From: JBCBAP01 sp038532435
Lineage (GTDB): Bacteria; Pseudomonadota; Alphaproteobacteria; Rhodobacterales; Rhodobacteraceae
DNA: 64,000 bases
NCBI GenBank assembly: GCA_038532435.1
Contig: JBCBAP010000003.1
Location: 1 to 64,000, forward strand
Direction of reading: 5' to 3'
The notes under the pieces: model-generated
The model's database searches: none
What the model was told of the DNA's origin: nothing
Seen by the model: the letters and a program-made list of their open reading frames with translations, nothing else
Made by a program: the position numbers and the translations under genes
In this document: one piece after another, positions 58,056 to 64,000 of the stretch
Position numbering within the stretch: the first letter of the stretch is position 1
How the letters are laid out: each line of letters opens with the position of its first letter

Positions 58056-59276
58056 GTGTCGAGCCTCGAGAAAACAGAAGGCGAAAAGGTGGGGCCGCCG
58101 CTTGCCGGTGGTGCCAACCAGGTCCGTGTCCGCCACCACAATGAACGGCTGTTGCTGACCGTGCTGCGACGGCAAGGTGCGCTGTCGAAGGCGGAGATCG
58201 CCCGGCGTACCGGTCTTTCCCCCCAGACGGTGACGGTGATCACGCGTGCCCTTGAAAAGGACGGCCTGATCAGCCGCGGGGATCCGGTGCGCGGGCGGGT
58301 GGGTCAGCCTTCGATCCCGATGTCTCTCGCGCCCGAGGGCGCCTACTCCATCGGGCTGAAGGTGGGACGGCGCAGCGCGGAGCTTGCGCTCATGGACTTC
58401 ACCGGGCGCATCCGGATGCAGGAACGGCAGACATACCCCTACCCGCTGCCGGAAACGATCCTCGCTTTTGCCCGCGACCGGATCGGGGCGCTCCTGCCCG
58501 AGGGGGTCGAGCGCGACCGCCTTGCAGGGCTCGGCGTTGCGACCCCGTTCGAGCTCTGGAACTGGGCGGATCGCGTCGGGGCCCCTCCCGGGGACATGGA
58601 CGCGTGGCGCGGACTGGACATGCGCGCGGCCCTCGCGGATGCGACGGGCCTTCCGACATTTCTGGAGAATGACTGCACCGCCGCGTGCTCAGCGGAGGTG
58701 ATGCTGGGACACGGGCGCAACACGGGCAACTTTGCCTACTTCTTCATCGGCTTCTTCATCGGCGGGGGGCTGGCGCTCGACCACAACGTGTTCACCGGGA
58801 TCCGTCAGTCAGCAGGCGGGATGGGTCCCATCGCCGTCGGGCGGGAGGGGTCGAGGATTGTGCAGCTTCTCGATCATGCCTCCCTGGCGCAGCTTGAGGA
58901 TGCGCTGCAAACCGAGGGCACGGATCCAAGCGTGCTTTGGACCTCTCCAGAGGACTGGAGTGCTGTTGGTCCCGCGGTCGAACGCTGGATCGCGGAAACC
59001 GCCGACCATCTCGCGGTTGCGATGATCTCCGTCTGCTGCGTAATCGACTTCGAAACCGTGGTGCTTGACGGCGCGTTTCCCGACGCGATCGGGGGGCGGA
59101 TCGTGGAGGCAACACAGGAGCGGTTGTCGCACCATGACATCGCCGGGGTGCGCCCTTTCCGTGTCGTTCAGGGACAGGTGGGAAGTGCTGCACGGGTCGT
59201 CGGCGCAGCCTCCCTGCCCCTTCAGGCGCGGTATCTGGTGGACCCCAGCGTGCTGTTCGGCACTGGGGCTGGCTGA
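58056..59276 (+). CDS. frcR: ROK-family regulator FrcR
   Basis: A ROK repressor of about 406 residues. The N-terminal helix-turn-helix is LLLTVLRRQGALSKAEIARRTGLSPQTVTVITRALEKDGLI. The ROK domain contains LGVATPFELWNW and LENDCTAACSAEVMLGHGRN, plus YFFIGFFIGGGLALDHNVFTG. The usual zinc-binding cysteine cluster is not apparent. Two GTG starts are possible, 58017 and 58056; the second has a weak GAGAG upstream. It is divergent from the frc operon and likely represses it through the repeat at 57985. Confidence 0.88.
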   Translation: MSSLEKTEGEKVGPPLAGGANQVRVRHHNERLLLTVLRRQGALSKAEIARRTGLSPQTVTVITRALEKDGLISRGDPVRGRVGQPSIPMSLAPEGAYSIGLKVGRRSAELALMDFTGRIRMQERQTYPYPLPETILAFARDRIGALLPEGVERDRLAGLGVATPFELWNWADRVGAPPGDMDAWRGLDMRAALADATGLPTFLENDCTAACSAEVMLGHGRNTGNFAYFFIGFFIGGGLALDHNVFTGIRQSAGGMGPIAVGREGSRIVQLLDHASLAQLEDALQTEGTDPSVLWTSPEDWSAVGPAVERWIAETADHLAVAMISVCCVIDFETVVLDGAFPDAIGGRIVEATQERLSHHDIAGVRPFRVVQGQVGSAARVVGAASLPLQARYLVDPSVLFGTGAG

Positions 59277-59285
59277 AGCCAGCGT

Positions 59286-60698
59286 TCAACTTTCATAGCG
59301 TGTCTGCCCCCGCCGCCGCTCATCGATCGGAAGCTCCAGATGGATCGGCTGATGCGCTCGTTCCGAACAGGCGGTGCGCGGGCATAGATGGCAGTTGATC
59401 CCGATGGGCGTGAAGAGGTCCGGATCGCTTCGCTGAAACGGCAGGCCGTAGCAGATGTCGCCCGCATGCTCCTCGCCGCATCCCAGCGACACCACCAGCC
59501 GGTGCTCCATGGCGCTGCGCCCCGTGCGGGGCCGGTCGACGGTCCGGCTCATGGTGAGGAACCGGTCTCCTTCCGGCAGCTCGACAAACTGCGGCAGGAT
59601 CGAACCGGGGTTGCGGAAGGCAAGGTGGATGTTCCACCGCGGACATGCCCCGCCATACTCCGCAAGCTGGAACGCTGTCGCGTTGAACCGCTTGGTCACG
59701 TTGCCCGCCCGGTCCACCCGGAGGAAGAAGAAGGGCACACCCCGCGCCCCCTCCCGCTGCAGGGTCGTGATCCGGTGACACACCTGCTCGAAGGACACGC
59801 CGAATACCGCCGCGAGGTAGTCGAGGTCGTAGCGGCAGGACCGCGCCGCCTCCAGCACCTCGTCGTAGGGCATCAGCACCGCAGCGGCGAAGTAGTTGGC
59901 AAGCTCGACGCGCAGCCGCGCCTTCACCCGGGGCTGGTCAAAGCCGCTGCGTTCCACAAGGGACGCGATCGTGCTGCTGTGCTCGACCAGTCCGGTCATG
60001 TGGACGAGCTGAAAGACCCTGTTCGGGTGGTCGAGCGCGTCAGAAAGGTAAAGCCGCCCCGCCGCCTCGTCATAGTCCCGCAGGGTATCGGGCATCTCCG
60101 CCATGGAGCGCGGGACGACCTCGATGCCAAGAATAGTCTGCATCCGACGCTTGAAGCTCGAATAGAGCTCGTCCGGCACGATGGACGCCTCCGCCCGCAG
60201 CCGTTCTGCGGCCGCCTCCAGCTCCGGGAAATGGTTGCGGCTTGCACGAAAGAAGTCGTGGATCACGGATTCCGGGGAGGCATCCGCAACCCCGGCCGGA
60301 TCGTGGCCGACGATCTGCGACATCCGCATCAGCCGGTCCGACAGTTCCCGATAGCCCTTATAGAGGGAGAGGAATTGCCGCACGACGCCCGGTCCGTGAT
60401 CGATGGCCCCGCGCAGTTCCTGCAGATCGGGCAACCGCCCCTCGAACATCGGATCGCGCAGGGCGGCGCGCAGATCGGCGAGCGTCTCCGCCGAATCGTC
60501 CGTCAGCAGATCCCGCCAGTCGACCCCGTAGGCGTCCGACAAGGACATCAGAACCTGGACCGAAAGGCTCCGCTGGTTGTTCTCCAGCAGATTGACATAG
60601 GCGGCCGAAACGCCAAGCGCTTTGGCCATCTCACTTTGGGTTTGCCCGCGTTCACGGCGCAACTGCCGCAATCGCGGTCCGACGAGAGTCTTGTGCAC
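59286..60698 (-). CDS. ScfR/RamB-type regulator (XRE plus ImmA/IrrE-like and DUF2083)
   Basis: A 470-residue short-chain fatty acid regulator-type protein. The N-terminal XRE helix-turn-helix is LRQLRRERGQTQSEMAKALGVSAAYVNLLENNQRSLS. An ImmA/IrrE-like domain spans about residues 180-320 (RVKARLRVELANYFAAAVLMPY). The C-terminal DUF2083 part has GGACPRWNIHLAF and the cysteines in INCHLCPRTAC. Relatives control methylcitrate, glyoxylate or acetate genes by sensing acyl-CoAs. It starts at a GTG and is divergent from the aminotransferase-tct genes, which it probably regulates. Confidence 0.88.
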   Translation of the reverse strand: MHKTLVGPRLRQLRRERGQTQSEMAKALGVSAAYVNLLENNQRSLSVQVLMSLSDAYGVDWRDLLTDDSAETLADLRAALRDPMFEGRLPDLQELRGAIDHGPGVVRQFLSLYKGYRELSDRLMRMSQIVGHDPAGVADASPESVIHDFFRASRNHFPELEAAAERLRAEASIVPDELYSSFKRRMQTILGIEVVPRSMAEMPDTLRDYDEAAGRLYLSDALDHPNRVFQLVHMTGLVEHSSTIASLVERSGFDQPRVKARLRVELANYFAAAVLMPYDEVLEAARSCRYDLDYLAAVFGVSFEQVCHRITTLQREGARGVPFFFLRVDRAGNVTKRFNATAFQLAEYGGACPRWNIHLAFRNPGSILPQFVELPEGDRFLTMSRTVDRPRTGRSAMEHRLVVSLGCGEEHAGDICYGLPFQRSDPDLFTPIGINCHLCPRTACSERAHQPIHLELPIDERRRGQTRYES

Positions 60699-60854
60699 TG
60701 TTGTATACTTTTGATTTGATATTAACAGATTAACAAAGATGTAGCTCTGTTAACCGCGACCTCAACTTGCCAACGCGGTTTTCTTTCCCTCGCAAACAAT
60801 CCCGCGCTAGCTGTCCGTCCAACGAAAGAAAATTACTGTGGGTGGATCAACGCG
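60699..60854. promoter_or_regulatory. Divergent promoter between the ScfR-type regulator and the aminotransferase
   Basis: This 156-base AT-rich region contains GTATAC at about 60704 and tandem TTAACA-like elements (about 60721-60736) near the regulator start. It should carry promoters for both directions. No exact ScfR or RamB site consensus was recognised. Confidence 0.45.
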
Positions 60855-62051
60855 ATGAAAAACGGCGTCACACATCTCTTCATTCCCGGCCCGACCAACG
60901 TGCCGGAAGATGTCAGACAGGCCATGAATGTGCCTATGCAGGACATGCGGGCACCGGACTTCGGCACGCTGACCGCACCGCTCTTTGCCGGGCTGAAGGA
61001 TGTGTTCCGGACGAAGACTGGGCGCGTGTTCCTGTTCCCCGGCTCCGGCACCGGCGCATGGGAAGCGGCGATGACGAACACGCTCACCGAGGGCGACCGT
61101 GTCCTCATGTCCCGGTTCGGACAGTTCTCCGGCCTCTGGGTCGAGATGGCCGAGCGGCTGGGCCTCGACGTCCACTGCATAGATGTCCCGTGGGGCAAGG
61201 GAGTGCCGGTCGACGAGTATCGGGCCATCCTCGCCGCAGATCGCGAGCACACGATCAAGGGCGTTTTCGCGACCCACAACGAGACCGCGACCGGCGTTGC
61301 GTCGGACATCGCGGCCATCCGTGCGGCCCTCGATGAGACCGGCCATCCGGCCATGCTCTATGTCGACGGCGTCAGCTCCATCGGGTCGCTGGACTTCAGG
61401 ATGGAGGAGTGGGGCGTGGACTGCGCGGTTGCAGGATCGCAGAAGGGCCTCATGCTGCCCGCCGGCCTTGGCATCCTCGGTGTGAGCGAAAAGGCACTCG
61501 AGGCGGCCAAGACGGCAAAGATGCGCCGGGCCTACTTCGAATTCGCCGACATGATCGCGATGAACGACAATGGCTACTTCCCGTACACGCCACCGACGCA
61601 GATCCTGCACGGCCTGACCGCCTCGCTCGACCGCATCTTCCGCGAGGGGCTCGACGCAGTCGTTGCGCGCCACGCGCGTCTGGCTGAGGGCGTCCGCCGT
61701 GCTGTCACCGCCTGGGGTTTGGAGACCTGTGCGCAAGGCAGCACATGGCATTCGAACACGGTGACGACGATCATGACGCCGGACGGCGTGGATGCGCGGG
61801 ACGTCATCTCTTTCGGCTACGACCGCTACAACACGTCCTTCGGATCCGGTCTGGGCCAACTGGCCGGGCGCGCCTTCCGCATCGGACATCTGGGCGATCT
61901 CAACGAGGTCATGTGCCTGTCCGCGGTCGCGAGTGCGGAAATGGCGCTGACCGACGCGGGGGCCGACATCACCCTCGGCTCCGGCGTCGCCGCGGCGCAG
62001 TCCTGGTATCTCGAAAGCCGCGGGCACGGGCTGATGCTCGCCGCTGAGTAA
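60855..62051 (+). CDS. Serine/aspartate-glyoxylate aminotransferase-family PLP enzyme
   Basis: A 398-residue fold-type I aminotransferase. Motifs are FIPGPTNVPEDVRQAMN, FPGSGTGAWEAAMTNTL, KGVFATHNETATGVASDI and LYVDGVSSIGSLDFRMEEWGVDCAVAGSQKGLMLP, with the PLP lysine in GSQKG. This matches the SgaA/BhcA group, which uses glyoxylate as amino acceptor. BhcA works in the beta-hydroxyaspartate cycle, but the companion bhcBCD genes are not adjacent here; a tripartite transporter follows instead. Donor and acceptor substrates are therefore open. The ATG lies 8 bases from a GGTGGA site. Confidence 0.85.
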   Translation: MKNGVTHLFIPGPTNVPEDVRQAMNVPMQDMRAPDFGTLTAPLFAGLKDVFRTKTGRVFLFPGSGTGAWEAAMTNTLTEGDRVLMSRFGQFSGLWVEMAERLGLDVHCIDVPWGKGVPVDEYRAILAADREHTIKGVFATHNETATGVASDIAAIRAALDETGHPAMLYVDGVSSIGSLDFRMEEWGVDCAVAGSQKGLMLPAGLGILGVSEKALEAAKTAKMRRAYFEFADMIAMNDNGYFPYTPPTQILHGLTASLDRIFREGLDAVVARHARLAEGVRRAVTAWGLETCAQGSTWHSNTVTTIMTPDGVDARDVISFGYDRYNTSFGSGLGQLAGRAFRIGHLGDLNEVMCLSAVASAEMALTDAGADITLGSGVAAAQSWYLESRGHGLMLAAE

Positions 62052-62099
62052 GCCCCAAGACATCACCACACCAACAAGACAAAAACGGAGGAAGAAACG

Positions 62100-63080
62100 A
62101 TGTTCAACTCACTCACCCGCCGGGCGGCAATCGCCCTCGCCACGGTCGCGGCCGTGGCAACGGCAGCGCCTGTCGCCGCCGATTGGAAGCCAAACCGGCC
62201 CATCGAGATGGTGATCATGGCTGGCCAGGGCGGCGGTGCGGACCGGCTCGCGCGCCTCTTCCAGTCGATCATCCAGCAGAACAAGCTTGCCTCCATGCCC
62301 GTGCTCCCGGTGAACAAGGGCGGCGGCTCCGGCGCGGAGGCGCTGCGCTACCTGAAGGACAACGCGGGCGCCGATCACATCGTGATGGCCACGCTCAACT
62401 CCTACTACACCACGCCGCTGCGCACGGACATCGGCGTCGATATCGAGGAATTCACGCCGGTCGCCCGTATGGCACTCGACACGTTCGTGCTGTGGGTCAA
62501 CGCAGACAGCGATATCTACACGCTCGACGACTATGTATCGGCCGTGAAGGCCGCAGGCGGCACCTGGAAAATGGGTGGTACCGGCACCGGCCAGGAGGAC
62601 AGCCTCGTGACCGCGATGCTGGAGCAGGAGTTCGGCATCCAGCACACCTACGTGCCCTTCAAGGGGGGCGGAACCGTGGCGAAGAACCTGGTGGGCGGTC
62701 ACATCGATTCCACCGTGAACAACCCGTCCGAGCAGCTGGCATTCTGGCAGGCGGGCAAGTCCCGGCCAATCGCGGCCTTCACCGCGGAGCGGCTGGCAAC
62801 CTTCCCGGACGTGCCAACGATGACCGAGCTCGGCTATCCGATGACCTACACGATGCAGCGGAGCTTCGTCGCACCGCCGGGCATGTCCGACGAGGCCGTG
62901 GCCTACTACACAGAGCTGTTCGAGGCGGTTGCAGCCACCGAGGAGTGGCAGACCTATGCCGCAGACAAGGCCCTGCTGACAGACTTCCTGACCGGCGACA
63001 ATCTGCAGGCCTACTTCCTGGGTGAGCGAACCCTGCACGAGGAACTGCTGCGGTCGCTGGGCGAACTGCGCGGCTCATAG
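62100..63080 (+). CDS. tctC: Tripartite tricarboxylate transporter binding protein (TctC family)
   Basis: A 326-residue periplasmic binding protein with a twin basic start and Sec signal (MFNSLTRRAAIALATVAAVATAAPVAA). TctC hallmarks are WKPNRPIEMVIMAGQGGGADRLARLF, MPVLPVNKGGGSGAEALRYL, FKGGGTVAKNLVGGHIDSTVNNPSE and FVAPPGMSDEAVAYYTELF. GGAGGAAG precedes the ATG. It follows the aminotransferase after 48 bases. The ligand is likely an organic acid or amino acid; the aminotransferase suggests a nitrogen-bearing or glyoxylate-linked substrate. Confidence 0.93.
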   Translation: MFNSLTRRAAIALATVAAVATAAPVAADWKPNRPIEMVIMAGQGGGADRLARLFQSIIQQNKLASMPVLPVNKGGGSGAEALRYLKDNAGADHIVMATLNSYYTTPLRTDIGVDIEEFTPVARMALDTFVLWVNADSDIYTLDDYVSAVKAAGGTWKMGGTGTGQEDSLVTAMLEQEFGIQHTYVPFKGGGTVAKNLVGGHIDSTVNNPSEQLAFWQAGKSRPIAAFTAERLATFPDVPTMTELGYPMTYTMQRSFVAPPGMSDEAVAYYTELFEAVAATEEWQTYAADKALLTDFLTGDNLQAYFLGERTLHEELLRSLGELRGS

Positions 63081-63134
63081 GGCAGAGCCTCTCGCGCTGC
63101 CCTGCACAGGCAGCGTGACACTAGGGCGAAGAGG

Positions 63135-63169
63135 GTGCCGGGCGGACGCGGGGGCAGTCCGCCCGGCAC
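63135..63169 (+). terminator. Strong hairpin between tctC and tctB
   Basis: A perfect 13-bp stem (GTGCCGGGCGGAC with GTCCGCCCGGCAC) and 9-base loop lie in the 136-base gap after tctC, preceded at 63095-63115 by a smaller CGCTGCC/GGCAGCG hairpin. This probably acts as an attenuator or mRNA stabiliser so that the binding protein outnumbers the membrane subunits. Confidence 0.75.
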
Positions 63170-63216
63170 TGTTCCCGACCGGCACCCCAAAGTAGAGATA
63201 CCGGAGGATCCCACCC

Positions 63217-63699
63217 ATGCGCAGCGCAGAGCTTTCCATCGCAGCCGCCCTGATGGGGCTGTCCGTCTTCTTCATGATTTACGCGGTGGCCTTGCCTATC
63301 GGTTGGGTGCCCGAGGCCGGACCGGGCGGAGGGGCATTCCCGTTCTGGCTGTCTGCGATCATGTTTCTCTGCGCGGGCGCGATCTTTGCCCGCACCCTTT
63401 CCACCCAGTCGACCGGGCCCTTTTTCGACCCGCAGACCAGTCGGTCGGTCGCGGTCGTCAGCCTCGCGATCCTCGTGACCATCGCCGTCATGGCCTGGGC
63501 CGGGACATACGTGGCGCTGACGCTGTTCCTTCTGTTCTACCTGCGCATCTACGGACGCCACGGCTGGACGGTTGTCGTGCCGATCACGGCCATGACGCCG
63601 GTCGTCCTGTTCTTCTTCTTCGAGGTGACGCTGAAGATCCTGCTGCCCAAAGGGATCACAGAGCCGCTCTTCTTCCCGCTCTACGCGATGTTTTTTTGA
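63217..63699 (+). CDS. tctB: Tripartite tricarboxylate transporter small subunit (TctB family)
   Basis: A 160-residue membrane protein with four predicted helices, the TctB pattern: LSIAAALMGLSVFFMIYAVALPIGW, FPFWLSAIMFLCAGAIFAR, AVVSLAILVTIAVMAWAGTYVALTLFLLFYLRIYGR and a C-terminal LFFFFEVTLKILLPKGI segment. GGAGGATC precedes the ATG. It ends in MFF-stop, followed 14 bases later by tctA. Sequence conservation is weak in TctB; the neighbours confirm it. Confidence 0.9.
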   Translation: MRSAELSIAAALMGLSVFFMIYAVALPIGWVPEAGPGGGAFPFWLSAIMFLCAGAIFARTLSTQSTGPFFDPQTSRSVAVVSLAILVTIAVMAWAGTYVALTLFLLFYLRIYGRHGWTVVVPITAMTPVVLFFFFEVTLKILLPKGITEPLFFPLYAMFF

Positions 63700-63713
63700 G
63701 GGGGATTTGACCC

Positions 63714-64000
63714 ATGGAAGCGCTTGGATTTCTGCTCGACGGGTTCGCAACCTCCCTGATGCCGATCAACATTGCGGTCGTCATCATCGGGGTGACCGCC
63801 GGACTTTTCATCGGTGCGATGCCGGGGCTTGGCTCCGTGAATGGGGTGGCGATCCTCTTGCCGCTGACCTTCATCGTGCCGCCCACATCCGCGATCATCT
63901 TCCTTGGCGCGCTCTATTATGGCGCGATGTACGGGGGGGCGATCAGTTCGGTCCTGCTGGGCATACCCGGCGCCTCGACCGCGGTGGCCACCACTTTCGA
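63714..64000 (+). CDS. tctA: Tripartite tricarboxylate transporter large subunit TctA (truncated by window end)
   Basis: The first 95 codons of the main channel subunit. The N-terminus of TctA is recognisable: LLDGFATSLMPINIAVVIIGVTAGLFIGAMPGLGSVNGVAILLPLTFIVPPTSAIIFLGALYYGAMYGGAISSVLLGIPG. The GAMPGLG and YGAMYGG-SI blocks are the family signature. A GAGGGG site precedes the ATG. The rest of the gene lies outside the window. It completes a TctC-TctB-TctA transporter. Confidence 0.92.
   Translation, partial: MEALGFLLDGFATSLMPINIAVVIIGVTAGLFIGAMPGLGSVNGVAILLPLTFIVPPTSAIIFLGALYYGAMYGGAISSVLLGIPGASTAVATTF

Overview
The window is high-GC alphaproteobacterial DNA. Its gene content points to Rhodobacterales (Roseobacter/Paracoccus-like): an alphaproteobacterial flagellar locus with FlaF, FlbT, DUF1217 and MotE proteins, CtrA-like promoter boxes, TRAP and tripartite tricarboxylate transporters, an Frc-type fructose system and an ScfR-type regulator. 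Genes are tightly packed. No intergenic stretch exceeds about 210 bases, and I saw no rRNA, tRNA, CRISPR array, transposase or integrase.

Flagellar block 1 (1-16962). A minus-strand operon runs from fliL through two small membrane or coiled-coil proteins and motA to a periplasmic protein cut by the window edge. Divergent from it is fliF-fliH-fliN-fliP-fliG. A Crp/Fnr regulator and a SleB-type wall hydrolase follow, then flgE-flgK-flgL-flgI (minus), motB (minus) and fliM (plus).

Catabolic island (16966-29050). glpD and glpR are divergent, followed by a TRAP transporter (dctQMP), a strong terminator hairpin, a Sel1-repeat protein (minus), and a five-gene overlapping operon. The operon holds a di-heme cytochrome c peroxidase-like protein, a YihV-like sulfofructose kinase, a LacD/YihT-like aldolase, a fucose-isomerase-fold isomerase and a Gfo/Idh/MocA protein. 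This set matches a sulfoglycolytic (sulfo-EMP2-like) route for sulfoquinovose, with a candidate NAD-dependent sulfoquinovosidase. A 100-N assembly gap in the last gene is flanked by an identical 55-bp sequence and is almost certainly artificial.

Flagellar block 2 (29137-45835). A lytic transglycosylase, flhA, fliR, flhB and a small coiled-coil protein lie on plus. flgB-flgC-fliE-fliQ-flgF-flgG-flgA-flgH and a second fliL lie on minus. fliI (plus), flaF-flbT-DUF1217 (minus), flagellin with a very structured leader (minus), flgJ-flgN (minus) and fliK-flgD (plus) complete a nearly full flagellum. CtrA-like (C/T)TAA-N7-TTAA boxes sit in front of four of these transcription units.

Sugar uptake block (45832-59276). 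A MalEFG transporter and a GH13 alpha-glucosidase (minus) are divergent from a LacI regulator and MalK-type ATPase (plus), with two LacI-type palindromes between them. A ribokinase-like gene follows. FrcBCA-FrcK (minus) is divergent from the ROK regulator FrcR, with a near-perfect inverted repeat between them.

Right end (59286-64000). An ScfR-type regulator is divergent from a serine/aspartate-glyoxylate aminotransferase-family gene and a TctC-TctB-TctA transporter; tctA runs off the window. The biological theme is a motile, mixotrophic marine-type heterotroph with several carbohydrate and organic-acid import modules placed around its flagellar locus.
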